64,000 nt of DNA from Polytrichum commune (GCA_950295325.1 OX485803.1:5084001-5148000); one strand, 5' to 3'; counted from the first letter of the stretch, positions 21,620 to 35,300 are shown. Notes: a model not told the origin generated them from the sequence alone. Numbers and translations: made by a program.

Positions 21620-24036
21620 ATGGCAAGCGCTATGAATATCGCCAAACGCATCCCGCTTATCAAATTCCCCAATCGCAAAGCTGGCCCAGCTGGCCAATCT
21701 CAACCACAAGGTAATGCACTCCTTGTCCACGATTGTTGGTTGGATGGATCCTAGGGTTTCATGCAATGTTAGCCTGTGGTTGGAAATGCAGGATTGGAAA
21801 TCAGGCCAATGGGTGAAGGCTCCTGAGGGATGCTCGAAGTATGTGATGTCCTCTGTGATTTTCGTCTTGAATTTGCATTTCTACTTTCATGTGTCTGAGC
21901 ACGTGGTAGCCGTGAATTCGTATGCTAAATTTGCGTACTAGGGTTCGTGGTGCACACGGATCAGACCGACGGGTGAAGGTTCCTGAGGGTGTTGGAAGTA
22001 TGCGATTCCTCTGTGATTTTCGTCCTGAAGTTGCATTTCGTATTGAATGTGTTTGAGCGAGTGGCAGCGGTGAATCCGCTTGCTAAATTTCTGGATTAGG
22101 GTTCGTGGTACATATGGATCACACCGACGAGTGAATGTTCCCGAGGATGTTCGAAGTATCTGATTTCTCTGTTTTTTTTTTTTATCTTGAATTTCTGTCT
22201 ACTTTCATGTGTTTGAGCGAGTGGTAGCCGTGAATCCGTTTGCTAAATTTGTGGTCCTTGTGGCTTCATAATATTCTACGTTCTACGTAGAACGTGATCA
22301 CGATAGCGTCCTGGGTGAGTCTAATGCAGGTACGTTGTGTGCGTTGCGCCCCTGACACTGAATGTGATTGCCCCTCTGGACTCATCTGTACTTTGAGCTT
22401 CAGCAATGGCTTTTGATTGTTTGCTTCTGCTCAACCTGGTCTGCAAAAGCATCCGAATAATGAGGTTCCTTAATAAATCAAACCTCCAGTCATATTGGTA
22501 TGCAACCATTTCACAGCACATGAAAGTAAAGATTTAGGGCTAATGAAGGAGTGGCTTGATCAGAGAATATATATTTTTTGTATGTGAGGAGAAGCAAGAG
22601 CGCACTTTAAGAGTACCTTCTGTGGAGCTACGAGTGTCCATTTTACTGTACTACAATCGCTTCTTAAACGTCAAGGCTCAAACAGTGTCTTACTGCTGAT
22701 TACCGTTCTGTGGCAATCTTTCCTCTTCGCTGACATGACAAATACAGAGGAGCAGGAATGCCATATAGCTGTAGGGAGGCTAATGCGTTACCAAAAGATG
22801 GGATTTGATCGAATGCTTGTTTTGAAAGTTCCGTCACATAGGTTGTGATGACCTAATAATGAGGTAAACATGTGTAACTTGATATTTGTAAACGATTGAT
22901 ATTTCCCTGTCAGGTTTGATGTGTGGAGTGTTGGCAATTGTTTTAGGTCCGAGCATATTTGCATCTGAACAAATGCTGATATCTTAAGTGATATGGAAGG
23001 GTGCAGGTGTGATATCTGAGCCCTTCCAAACATAAGCATTTGCCATTCTCTTCATCATATAAAGTGGGTTGAAATCCAAGGTTTTTGTTGTGACCTACTT
23101 GGAATAAATACAAGTAAATTTACAACATAATCGCCAGTACAAGTGGATGTGGTACTGCTCGAGTTGCTTTAAGCAGGAAAGACATCTGCGGGTATGATAC
23201 TTCATTTGACGAAGGTGGTTTTTATTTCTAAATTTGGGCTATTACTGGGAACACAAGGAACGGACACGGTTTTTGCTTTGTTTTGGTGAACAATTCTAGG
23301 TTCTTTACTGATAGTTTCAAAGATAGTTTCTGACCAAAGTTCTGCTCCTGTACTTCATCAGCAAGTAGAGCTTCAGCCTCAAGTGGAGCAGCAAAGAGTG
23401 ATTCGGCCCCTTCACTCCCTGCTGGGACAGCAAGTAGCCAACCTCATCGCACAAGACTATCAAAAGAGGAGATTGAATCTATACTAGTAATGGCCTCTCA
23501 ATCCCACCATTTTTCCAACCCAAACCAGATGCAACCAAGATGGTCAAGTTGTCAGTTTGTCAGTTTTTTCTTGTGATTTTGTTTATGAGGTTCATTACCA
23601 TGAGTTTGTGCTTCAACTATGGCCATTAGAGTTATCCTCTAACTGGACATGACTTTTGGTTGGAAGGTGGTTGATTTGCTTACAACACCTTCCATGTTTG
23701 GTAAGTTTGCGGTGCATCCTTGGAGGTACTGTGAAGTTTCGAACAAAGAACAATATATCATTTTATTGAGGGTCGAACTCATTTTGGCATGCCAAGAGGT
23801 GCTCAATTGAGTTTGGCCCTCTATAAACTGAAATAGGTTGCTCTTCATTCAATTTCAAGCACTACAAGTGGAAAGTACCTATTGATATTGTGTGCAAAAC
23901 AATCAATGGAAATTGTAGGGGACCAACTCTCGACAAAAGTCCCATTGATTTAAGTTTCTTGAATCTCTAGTCACCTTTCCTTACTGACTAAATTCTGGTT
24001 ACACCTGTGCAGCTTGGGGGTGCTCCTGGAGCATGA
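21620..24036 (+). CDS. KGD4: Mitochondrial 2-oxoglutarate dehydrogenase adaptor (KGD4/MRPS36-like), 3 exons
   Basis: Exons are 21620-21710, 23362-23486 and 24013-24036, with GT-AG borders (phases 1 and 0), giving 79 residues. The N-terminus MASAMNIAKRIPLIKFPNRK (1-20) has the family's IKFP.R signature and a mitochondrial-type basic presequence. A Ser/Ala-rich middle follows, then QPHRTRLSKEEIESILLGG (58-76), the conserved C-terminal block that in this family tethers the E3 subunit to the 2-oxoglutarate dehydrogenase E1-E2 core. The protein was first catalogued as mitochondrial ribosomal protein S36. The last exon supplies only LGGAPGA and the stop, an eight-codon micro-exon. It was chosen because reading through the donor at 23487 gives an unrelated tail. 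The start context GCGACCATGGC is favourable. Intron 1 has a tandem array and intron 2 a foldback repeat. Confidence 0.85.
21800..22260. repeat. Three-unit tandem array in KGD4 intron 1
   Basis: Three diverged units of about 160 bp share GGGTGAAGG.TCCTGAGGG, CTCTGTGATTTTCGTC.TGAA, GTTTGAGCGAGTGG and CTTGCTAAATTT words, starting near 21808, 21971 and 22129. The array begins about 90 bp after the exon 1 donor. Confidence 0.75.
23640..23930 (+). repeat. Intronic foldback repeat (family D), KGD4 intron 2
   Basis: Plus-orientation copy of the family also found at 9424-9705 and 32690-32975. Landmarks are CTTCCATGTTTGGTAAGTTT, TCGAACTCATTTTGGCATGC, AAGAGGTGCTCAATTGAG and GCAAAACAATCAATGG. Confidence 0.65.
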
Positions 24037-25380
24037 ACTCCGTTGTCCAGGCCTTTGGAGGTCTTAATTGAACCAAGTATCTTCATCAAATGCTATCTAC
24101 AATGATGGCAGAGACATGTTGGAAAATCCTTCCTGCTGCAACATTTGTGATGGGCTGCACTGTGCCCTCTTATATGAATCATCTTTTAGTTGTGTTTCCA
24201 GGGGGTTGAGTTGGAACTGCAATGTTCTGATCAAATGATGCTCAAATATTTGAATATCAACTAGGGTCAAAAGTTGGCGACTGGCCCTTAGAAGTCCATG
24301 GACTTGTTGTTTGCACTATCAGCATTCCCTCCATCTCACTGAAACTTCACTTGTGGAATGTTTTTGAGTATATATGCTCCTTACCCCGCCAAGTAGATTA
24401 GGATTGCAGTATTCCTTCGTTCAGAAACATGGATCATTTCTTGCAAGGAAGGACCTTCCGTATGTTCTTAATGTTCACCATATCTACCGATTGACGCACA
24501 CGTGACCTGAATTAGATTACTTTCTCAGGCACCTGTCTCAATAATTACCCGAAGTGTGAGGCTACGCGCCGGGCTCAATTGTATACATTTGTTTTTAGGT
24601 TGCTATATTCAATTATGTACAATCACAACCCAATCTACGGAAAGTGAATAACATATCTTACATCTATATCATCTGAAGCGGTCTTCTGACACTATTTATA
24701 AATGTACGCTTACACTACATTATTGAACAAAATCCCATATTTGGAAGGACATTGATTAAATCTGCTAGTATTCAAAATGCTCATTGGGAGGGGCACATGC
24801 TTCATTAATGGCAAAGTACGGGCACATTTGGGTCAAACATACACAAGCTATTTTGTAGCGCAAGCAGAGGTTGCCACAAACATGGGCGAAACCGCAAATT
24901 TCTTACCAGAAATTTTCACATTTTCTCGATTATGATCACGAGTCGCAACTTTTTCTCTGTATTTGCAATATCAGTGTTTTTAGCTGCTGCTTTGGGCAGC
25001 TTTGCTTTAATGAATAGTACAGCTAGATAGCCAACTCTCTTGTATGGAGAACCAATGGTGGCAACAAGCTTGGAAGCAATCTATCATGATCAATGTTGAT
25101 AACTCTGTCTATCTGTTGATGATCAGCGTTGACGTCACTGAAACTAAAGACTGGCTTGGCCAGTATTTCAATGCGAGTAATCTGGTGTAAGGAAACTGGT
25201 GATGACCAGTTGATCTGGTCAAGGAAACTGAATCGATTTCTTTGAAGCTATCTTAAGTAGATTGCTACGGTGCGAGGCGAGTTCCTTCTTGTGTTCACCT
25301 CTGCATCCACATGTCTCAAGGGTAACTGCTGGTTTGATTGCAACAATCATCACTAGGAGCATTGAGACGTAAAACCTCCC
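24037..25380. other. Intergenic between the KGD4 gene and the downstream minus-strand gene
   Basis: It holds the 3' flank of KGD4 and the 3' flank of the convergent gene at 25381-26599. No further exon or clear repeat was recognised. Confidence 0.4.
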
Positions 25381-26599
25381 TCACTCGATGATTTTGGTAA
25401 CCACAAGGTCAGGTGCTGTGAGTGCCGGTGGTTGTGAGAAGTTTTGGAAGCTCTCTCTGGAACGGCTCCGACGTCGTCTATGGGTGGGGCTGCTGTAATA
25501 CTCGATGTGATCATTCTCTCGCATGGACCCCAGGAGGTCACTTCGCCGTCGAGAGTTTGCGATCATCCTGTCTTTCCAAACCCTCCCGTCCTGCAATTCG
25601 CGCAAGGCATCAATGCAAACTAAATTAGAGTCGCTTAAACAGTGTAACCTTACAGTGAAGTTTGGCCTTGCATTCTGATTGAAACTATCCTAGTGATTGC
25701 ACCCTAGTGGAGACTTTGATCCAGATTGGATAATGCAGCGGCATGAGGACATTTGAAACTTGAAAGAATCACAAAAGCCTGGTGTATGCAAGGACTGGCT
25801 TCTCTGTGGCATTGAATTTAGTGTAGTTCTGCACATCTTCTTTACATTTTGAGACACAGTTTCATTATCACAACAAAATCACTAACAAGCTTGCAAGGTT
25901 GGAAAACCTCAACCTAGAGTGCAACGATTTCATAAATGAACATTGAGGTGAGTGAATAGGTTTGAAAAACAGGAGATTGCATATGAGTTGACCTAGCAGG
26001 AAGTTTGGCTTGCATTCTAACTGAAACTATCACCCTAGTTGAGAATTTGATCCAGATAGTTCGATGTAGCAGCATGAGAAAGTTTGAAATTTGGAAGAAT
26101 CACAAAAGCGTGGTGTATGTAAGGACTGACGTCTCTGTGGCATAGAGTTAGTGTATAACTTCACATTTTGTTAAAATCTTGAGGCGCAGTTTCATCATCA
26201 CAACAACCTAACTAGCAAGCTTGCAAGGTCTGAAAACCCCAACCTGGAGTGACAGGATTTCGCAATTGTAAGATTGAGATGAGTTGACAATAGGTTCGAG
26301 AAAGAGGAGGGTTGCATACATACATGCATAATGCAGGGCTCCGGGGGTGGACACCGAATGGGTTGGTCCAAATCAACGGGCTCCATGGGGTGTGCAACGT
26401 TGCTGAACTCTTTAGGATAGTCCACGCCATTCGAAGATGCGAAGCTGGACATGTGATCTCCGCCATTCAGCTTTCGATCACTGCCATTACTCTGCAGCAT
26501 TACATTCCCATTGAAACCCAGATCGTCAGTGAACATCCATTTCGGGCTCAATGATGCTTCTCTCCTTTCTCCTCCAATGGATAGTTCTTTACAATCCAT
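25381..26599 (-). CDS. Conserved plant protein of unknown function, 2 exons
   Basis: Exons are 26599-26324 and 25590-25381 on the minus strand, joined in phase 0 by a GTATGT donor and a TTGCAG acceptor, giving 161 residues. Exon 1 starts MDCKELSIGGERREASLSPK and ends in a proline/cysteine-rich motif, PIRCPPPEPCIMH (80-92). Exon 2 continues directly as DGRVWKDRM (93-101), then an arginine-rich stretch HRRRRSRSRES and the C-terminus APDLVVTKIIE. The protein is hydrophilic, with no membrane segment or signal peptide. The seamless CPPPEPCIMH-DGRVWK join and clean splice sites argue for a real gene. I do not recognise a characterised family. The basic stretch might be a nuclear localisation signal (inference). 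The intron is a tandem duplication. Confidence 0.7.
25640..26315. repeat. Two-unit tandem duplication filling the intron of the 161-residue gene
   Basis: Two units of about 330-345 bp share GAAGTTTGGC.TTGCATTCT (25657 and 26000), AATCACAAAAGC.TGGTGTATG, TCTCTGTGGCAT and GCAAGCTTGCAAGGT (about 25885 and 26215). They cover nearly the whole intron. Confidence 0.8.
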
Positions 26600-28770
26600 T
26601 TATTGTCTACACTATACTTTAACTTGGAGCATCATGTCCGACTACTTACAGATCCCGGAGTCTATGTAGAATGGAGAATCAATCTCTATGTATTCTTTTA
26701 ATCAAGACAGGAGAAATAGAAATAGAAAAAGAAAGCACATCTTCCTCCAGATTTATCTCCTCCACCAAATTGCCTTGGGAACGAAAAGTTTTGCACTCAC
26801 GGAAACAACGCAGAGGTCCATGTGAGAGGGAAGATTCCCGCTCTGCACCACTATGCCAAGAATATGAAAAGAGAGGAAAAACTCAGGAGAGTAAACTGTC
26901 GAATTGATATCTTCCTAGGGTTTTGGTGATTGGCGCCAATGCAATCATATCTCTGAAGTTCTCATCGAAAATCCTTTGATCCTTGCCCTATCAACGGATG
27001 CAAGCTCCGGATCGAATCCGAAATCCTGTATCGAACTTCAATCTGACCTACTCTATTCTCGATCCGCTGAAAAACACCGATCATCTCCATACTGTTGTTC
27101 TTCAGCGGCACTGAACCTAATACTTGTCGACTGAAAATACAATGTCATCACAATGTGGAAGGATTGAATCACCTACCATGCGCCTCTCCATTGCTGAGTC
27201 CACGCTGCAGATCCACCATGCTCCCCGAAGGAAGGCTACAGACAGACAGACAGACAAGCTCGGATAGAGATCTAAGTTACTTTAAACGAAGACCATAAAC
27301 CCTGGCATTACTTCATTGGCGAGATAAGATAAAAGTTGTCACAAAAATTTCCCGAATATTCGTAAAGAAGGAAGAGTCCGTGTTTCTCTCATCTCGCCGA
27401 AACTCCGCCACATCTGCTGAACAAGTGGACAACGGAAAATTGGAATTGCCCGAATAGGGAGCTGCGTTGCAAGATTAGCAAGCTTTCGAGTTTGCCAGCC
27501 CTGGCTTCTTGCCTTGCGTTTCGGGTGACGGAGCCAATAGCAAGACTTGTTTTTCAAGAAATCTCTTGTTTTGTTGGCTACCGTGGCACTCTATGCATCA
27601 TTTCCTTTAAATAGAAATCTCTATTTCAGTTCATCGCTTCGTTGATGATGAAAGCCTTTGAAGTTTAAACCACTTACGTCCGGTGCTGACACTGTCTTTT
27701 GATTACCTCGCCCTAACGTTTTCATGTGATCGCACAACTTCTTCCTCCGGATACTTAAGTAGGTCACACAGGCAGATCAGCAGTGTCAACACAAGAGGGA
27801 GGGCAAACCAACCCATACACTGGCTCCTTGTTGGATGACTGCCGCCAGTGTACGGGTTGTTTCGCCCCAGCCTTTACAGATGAGTCCTTCAGTTCCGAAA
27901 TAGTCCTCATGAATGGCGGTGGTAAAAAGCCATCCTTACCATTGCAGATGATGCTGATGTATAATTTTTGTGATGATCAATGTCTGTCGACATTGCCAGA
28001 TCCTGTGCTGATGACGATGTCTCTCAACATTGCAGACGGTGCTGTGTTTTGATGTCCCTATCAAGAATGCTCATGACTGCTCAGCTCAGATCTCAGGGTT
28101 GTGATGATACACGAAGAACAATCACCCTTGGGGAGATGATGAGTTGTTCATAATGTCAAATTTGAGACAGACAGACCGAGGGATATAATGTATTGCTGTA
28201 TTTTCATGTTTTATCATTCATTCAACTGGCCTTATGAAGGTCAGCGAAGTCCTTCAAGAATATTCGTTGAAGACCGCAATCTGCTGCCGAGGAAAAGTCT
28301 GCCAAGAAGGATTCAAACTGTAAACAGAGATGATTTAGGGTTTAGAAAGAACACATGTCCACATGATGAGTACAGGCATTAATGGGAGCTCATCGCTTAC
28401 GGCATCCAGATCATTCTGCTAGAGCGCTTTGCCATAACGATCGGTATTGCCGGCACGTAATTGATGAGATCCACCATGTAGCTGTAATGCTCTGCTCTAC
28501 TTTACAAAACTTTACAGCACACATCTGATCTTATGTCAAGAGAGTCTCCCGAACAAATAGCTTCGCAGATCTACCGGGCCCAGAAGATGTAAATCCGTGT
28601 GCTCATAACACCAAAGGTAGATGGGTCTTAAATGGTTACTTCTTCCTACTAGCCCATTTCGCCTGGATTACAAAACCAAAGACGTGATCAGTACAAAATG
28701 TTTAGCAAGTCTGCATCGAGGCCGCAGCCACTATCATCATAATTTTCGGAGCTCACATGAACATCTTATT
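26600..28770. other. Upstream of the 161-residue gene; no further gene assigned
   Basis: It probably contains the promoter and any untranslated leader exon of the minus-strand gene ending at 26599. Short open frames at 26671-26907, 27339-27557 and 27783-28052 have no recognisable domains or splice partners, so they are not called. Confidence 0.4.
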
Positions 28771-28772
28771 TA

Positions 28773-29269
28773 GGGCCACTTCACACACGAGCCAAGGGCC
28801 GTGACCATGAAATTGTGAGAGCCCAAACGAAAGTGTGCAAATGCCGTCCCAACACACCTCCAACATCATGTAGTGGTCACGGACCCTTAAGTGTAATGTG
28901 AAGTCATATGTGACCGGGCCCTCAACCAAATGCTATTTCGACAAATTTCTATTCATGCGGGTCCTTACACATGATAAAACAGAATAAACCAACGGTTGTG
29001 AGAGTTCAGAGTGCCATGGTCTCCCAGTTTTGTGTTAAGCCTACCTCCAAGAGGTGGTTTTTGAAAATAATCCAAGGGACCATGAAACATGATCCATTCA
29101 ATACCATGTAAGAGTCCATGTAGACTTTACACCCATCCTGCATTCACATACTTTGTTGGTCCCTCAAGCGTAGTATGAAGCGAACATGGACCGGCTCCGC
29201 CATTTCCACCACTGAGAGTGTTTGAAGTGTAATGGTCACGGGCCTTCAGTCTTGTGTGAGAATTGGCCC
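28773..29269. mobile_element. MITE family A (GGGCCACTTC ends), copy 1
   Basis: The ends are GGGCCACTTCACACACGAG...GGCCGTGACCAT and, reverse-complemented, GGGCCAATTCTCACACAAG...GGCCCGTGACCAT, with TTA at both flanks (28770-28772 and 29270-29272). The 497-bp element has no coding frame. TTA duplications and G-rich ends fit a PIF/Harbinger-type MITE. It sits inside a family C fragment (GGAGCTCACATGAACATC flank). Confidence 0.85.
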
Positions 29270-29272
29270 TTA

Positions 29273-32200
29273 ATATCAAACTAAACATTCTCGTGCTCAT
29301 CAATTGGTCATGTAAGTGCCCCAATTATGTTGAACATTGAGCCTAGAATGGTCAGCATATTTTGAGCATGGAGTCCAATCCCCTTTGAACAAATGTCTTT
29401 TTGGAATTTGTTCTTATAGGCACACCAAACCACATACCACTCAAATGTGAGTGCCCTAATAAGAAAAAATAACCGAATAAGGGTTGTCTACCTTACATGA
29501 ACTACCAATCATTCGCACCGACCTCTCCTCTTTCATCTTCACTCTTTTGTGTGGCTTATGTGGTCACTTGTCTTGTGTGGTTGCCTAGTTGGAGGTTCTC
29601 ATTGGACTTTAACCCCTCGAGGCCGAAGCAAAATCTCCCCAAATTTATATTAAACAATAGATTTGCAAAAACATAAGCAACTTTTAATCCTTTTTTTTTA
29701 ATCCGGTACATATTATGGTAGATTTGAATGTATGGATGGCATCTTAGTGAAGATTAAATGTTGCACACAGAATTTCAACCATCCATGTATCCAAAGAAGC
29801 ACAAGATTATAAACAAATGTGTACATTGGTATAGAGGTGACTACTTTAACCAAATGTCCACCTCATCCTTTAGGGGTTAACCCTCAATGGCCTACCCCAC
29901 AAATTGTCTTAGTCAATTGTTAGTGGCCCATGTATTCAATCATTAATATTATTTCTCATCTTTATAACATTATTGAGTTGTAGGCCGTTGCATTGTGGGG
30001 TCGAGAATTTTATGGGCATAAGACCCTTTTTATTATGGGCTTTCCTTACAAAATGAACGTAAGTATTGTTCTCAAGTAAGTATTGTTCTCAAGTAAGTGT
30101 TGTTCCCCCACGGTTGTACACCAATAGGGGACCCAAGGCTCAACCTTACTCTCCATTTTTAAATTTATGAACAATGCCTTATCTACTTGATGTTCACCAG
30201 TGCCAAACCCCACATGAGAGTTGGCACCCATTGCACATGTCGAATCATAAACCTAAACTACTCCTTATTTGCCAATGGATATTCCCCTAAAATGTATGGA
30301 TTATGCTAGCCTCTCACTTTCCACTCCCTATTTAAAAAAGGAGTAGAAGTGAGAGGTTGGGTAATGTGAAGTTCACAAGCTCGATCATCAAATTATGTGC
30401 ATGATTATCCTCTATACCTCATGAAGTACTAGCATTGATTTATAAAGTGACATTTGTGACGGTTTGATCATTCTCATTTCATTTCAAGATAATTTCATGT
30501 TTGCAACTTTCCACCAATTTAAGATATCCGTAAATTGAACCAATCTTATCAAATTTCTCATCAAAACGATGATATTTGTGATCATGATGAATGTTCAAAG
30601 TTGTTTGCTAAGATTTTCAAAGAGAACACTTTGTAGCATTGATATGACCATATCTATTGGGCATATGGATGCAAAAGTAACCCTAAAATGTAGACCTAGC
30701 TAGGCGGAACAATGCTTCTTAGATCTTTTGGTGGCACAAATTTCATAGCATAAAGAAATTTAGTATAACCTTCACTAATTTTCCACACTCACTGTTAGCC
30801 CTCCCTTATTCATTTGGATAATTAGTGCAATCATTTACATGTAGAGAGATATTTCCCTTGAAATCTTTTGCTTCTTTGCCTTCAAAACTAAGGAAATGAC
30901 CTAGCATCTCCCATAATTGTGTTTGGGCTTTGGAATAAAGTAGACATGCCAAAATCCAACATAGCAATAATTTGGACACCTATATTTGAGTTGTAAGTGG
31001 TTTGGTGTGGATTTAAAAATAGACACCAAAAAGACATATGTTTAAAAGAGACTAAAAAAAATTGCCAAAAAAATTGCTAACTATTCTAAGCTCTACAATA
31101 AACACGATTGGAGGCAACCTCTATGACCACTTAATGAGCTTGAGAATCTTGACTATGAGAATGAATAAGACATTCATATGAGCTCTGAAAATTATGAGGC
31201 AAATGGCTACATGCACAATTTGGATTTGCTAATCATCTCGCACTAATTGTGTGTTTCATATCCTATGAGAAGTGGGAGCAAAGAGAAAAGTGTCCAAATA
31301 ACACACCTCTATATCAAGTATCATTCTTGTATGAGAGTTGGGTATATAAGAAAAGGTGATGCTTGTTGCTATCATGGCAACCACAAATACTACCTATGAG
31401 GTACTTGTGCCCAATTCAGTTCCTATCTTAATTGGACACCTATATTTTGAGTTGTGGCTCCAAGAACAGCTATAATAAAAAAAAACATGTGTCTAAACAT
31501 GCTCAAAACATGATAGCCATTTTAGGTTCAATAGTCAACATAATTGGGGAGACCTATATGACCATTTCATGAGCACATGAATCTTCACTTTCATAATGAA
31601 CAAAATCCACTCCAAAATTTGTAAGGAGAGTGGCTATGAACTTGATTTGGATTTTGCTAATCATCTCATACTAATCTCGTGTTTCATGTCCTAGGAGAAG
31701 TGGGCTACTTGGATAAAGTAACCATTTAAGATTCATCTACCTTATCCATTTCTGTCAAAGATGCTATCCACTTTATACAGTCAAAAGACCCTAAACTTGT
31801 CGCTAGGTAGTAGAAAACATGGTCCCAAACTCGTAAAATTGGCGCCACCAATCTATGAGGTTTTAGATTAGACATGTCAACTTCACAAAGCAGTTGTTTG
31901 GAACCATGTTGTTTTTTACTCCATCTGTTCCATTATAGCTATAACACCCCACAATGCATAGGAAGAGCAACATTTCCCTCAATAACTATTTATAGTAACA
32001 AATTTTGCTTGGTTCTTACACCAAACAACCAGAACAAACATCGAATTGTTACTTTACTAAACACTTTATTGCAAACCACATCTGTCTCAAACATAGATCG
32101 GATCTACTTCATTGCAGATCAAAAACACTTCTTGGTACAAGTAGCTCTGCTTCATCATACCCTCTGATGAGCACCCAGCATTCACTAACCATTTCCACGT

Positions 32201-32341
32201 CACATACTACAATATTAGTTCTTCCTCTAGGAGTGGAACGTGTCAATATCAGTGGTATATTTTTTTCAGATAATTCTGTGGTATATTTGAGATCTAATGG
32301 CCTAACATTTCAGCACTGATAAGCACTATTGAAAAAGGTTG
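29273..32341. other. Gene-free stretch
   Basis: AT-rich DNA with family C fragments (for example near 29300-29450 and 31490-31620) and no exon-like frames. Its right end is the 3' flank of the IWR1-like gene. Confidence 0.4.
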
Positions 32342-35300
32342 TCAACGTCGTCGACTCCATCGTAATTGTTCTTCAATATCAAATGCGACTGTATCGTACT
32401 CTTCATTGTCAGAAGCAAAAGGATCAAAGTCACCGGAGCCTTCACCATCATCACTACTATCAGCAGCAACTCCATCTCCAAAGTCATCCTCGTCAGGATA
32501 ATCATTGATGGGATTGTTCTCATCTGCAACACCATACCCAAAATCATAAGGGCACTTGATGAACAGGAAACTTTGAATTTGGGAGACTTTCAGGACGATC
32601 CCATTTAAAACTAACAAAAGCTGTACTTTGAATACAATAAGAGTACTCAAACTCAACTCGACTTTGGATCCGGAATAGGTTGTTTACACACAAACTTTCC
32701 ATGTTCGGTAAGTTTTCAGGGGATGCTTGAAGGTAGTGTGAGAGGAGGTTTGCCTGAAGAACATTCTAAATTAGTTCCATGAGGGTTGAACTCGATTTGT
32801 CATGCCAAGAGGTGCTAAAATGAGTTTGGTCCTCAATGAACCAACATCGGTTGCTCTTCATTCAAATTCAAACACTACCTCAGAGCATGTACCACGAGTG
32901 GAAAGCAATTATTGGTACTGTATGCAAAACAACCAATGGAAAATCATAAGGGACCAACTACTGGCGAAAACTCCCGTTGAGTCGAAGGATAACTCTAATT
33001 CCTCAAAGGAAACTTACCATTTGAGTCCTGACTGTCATACTCTGATTCAGCAGGTTCTCCCCAATCATCTCCATCATTCTCCACTATCTGTACACTGCAA
33101 ATGGAACCAGTCCAGTAATTTAGAACTCAGTCCACACTAGCACACAAGAAAACTAGACCACCAAGTCCAAAAAGGGGGCATTTCTAAATTGACCATTAGA
33201 AAGTTATGTAGAAGCTTGCATCTTAGCATTATAAACAAGATCAAAACTAAGATAATGTGCGTGTGAGTGTACCAGCTCACCTGTATTTTGACAAGAGTAT
33301 CTAAGGACAATAGAAAAATATGCTCACACCATATTCTTTACAGTGAACCAAGACTGTAATGCAAATATCTAAAACACCTTCAGTTCTCATTCTCATATTG
33401 CGAAAATTTGATCGCAAGAGAAAACAGGAGAAAAGGTGAAATTCTTTAACAACCCTTGAAGGTCTGAAACTTACATGGGGACAAACTGATCTTCCAGACC
33501 CTCCTGCTCACCAGAGTCCTCAGCCATTGCATATACATCATACACATAGTCCTCTGCACAACTCAAACTTGTTTAATGTTAAAATCTTAAATCGCACTTA
33601 GGGTTGCCCTCTTGGAATTGAAGAACCCAGAATTAATTATTGGTCTATAAGGGCTATTCGGTCATGTACTTATGCCTTTACATTACACTTGAAGGCCCGT
33701 GACCACACAAAATTCAGTTTCAACTCTCCATGGGGTACGCCTTTAGGTGAGTTTTAAGGGCCCTCACACTTTCAGAGTCATGGCCATTGGTCATAGTGTA
33801 AAATGGCCCTAAATTCCTTGCAAGTTCTTGCCAATTCTCATTTGTAGCCCGTTGAGTGGGTGACTAGAAAGCAAATCGAACCCGTACATTGTTGATAAAT
33901 CACATACAAGTTTGGCATGTGTAAATAACATAGTTCTAGAAACAGTATTTGGGTTGTCAAAACAGGACTGTAATAACTGTAGGGCCAGGCTACACCTTTT
34001 TCAGTTTGTGCAACCAAAGAGGCTAAGTCTTCTTCCACGTCAGCAGCCACCTCAGGTAAACATTCCCGCAATAACGGTAAATAATTGCACATCAGGGCAC
34101 CATCCGCTAGTGCAGCTTCCCTGTCAAAAGCAACCCCCACAAAACAACATTTAGAGCCTCTGCGTGGCGTTCGTTATAGAATTACACATGGCACAAGAAT
34201 TAGTTCCCAAAGGACTGCACCATTGATGGAATTGTCTATGGGTGAATCTATGGTATCGATGTATGATATCAAAAATGCAATCAAAGAACCTCCCTGACCA
34301 GTTCCAAGATTTGTGATACAAGTCAAAAATTGATACTTGATGGGTATCAGAAGATGAGAGAATCTTTGAATACCTGAGTTACTATTTGGGTCAATAACAT
34401 CCTATAACCATATTGATACTAAGGTAGTTTTGCCTAAGTATGAAAAGTTCTTGCATGGTTCTTGTATAGACCCAAATGGTATCAAACATATAAATATTTT
34501 GAAGCACCTGTACCTTACTGGTATTAAAAAAATGTAAAAACCTCACTATATCTACCTGATTGGCATAAAAAAAGTAGTGATATCAGTCCAACATTGGACT
34601 GCACCACCATGGGAAAAGGAAGAAATCAAATTTGACATTAAATAAGGAATAACAGAAGGAAGCACTTTACCTCTTGGCTCGCTCTCGTTGGGACCTTTTT
34701 TCCGCAACTTCAGCTTCGCCTTCCTCGTCGACACGGACGACATCATAGAGATGAAAGCGGTCATACAGTGCATCATTTTCTTCGTCATCATCACTCGACG
34801 TTTTTCCAGGTACTCTTCTACTCTTCCAGACTTGCTCAAATCGCGCTCTCTTTGCAACTGCCTCGTGCTTTTCCTTGGCGGCATGGAGCAATTGGTCTTG
34901 CTTCCCCTTGCTTTTGGGCCGGCTTTCTCGTGGCTCCTTCCGCTTTTCAAGAGCCGATTTCCTTTCACTTACCTTCTGGAGGAGAGATTCATAAATAGAC
35001 ACCCCGGTCTTGTTTGATGGACTAACTGTTTCCACTCTCCAAAACAGTAACTTTGAAGGAGTCGTAACATCTGCACCACAACATTGTCTTCCAGTTTAAT
35101 GGCATGTGTAGCACCGATAACCTAATAAATAGCACAAGATTCTACAACTTACTGCAATAAAGAAATGAAACTGAGGAAACCCAAGTTTCCGATGATAACA
35201 AGGTTTTTAATGACAATACCCTCTCTGAATTTCAAGTATGCTCACTTACAAATAATGAAAGGAGGATGAGACCAACCAATCGACTAATAATCTAAGAACT

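Noticed and set aside
27783-28052. 89-codon open frame as a gene
   Set aside because: It has no recognisable motif, no splice partners, and composition like the surrounding non-coding DNA.
34552-35017. Open frames on both strands overlapping the IWR1-like exon 2
   Set aside because: They are shadows of exon 2 in other frames; only the frame with KRARFEQVWKSRR joins the other exons by consistent splice phases.
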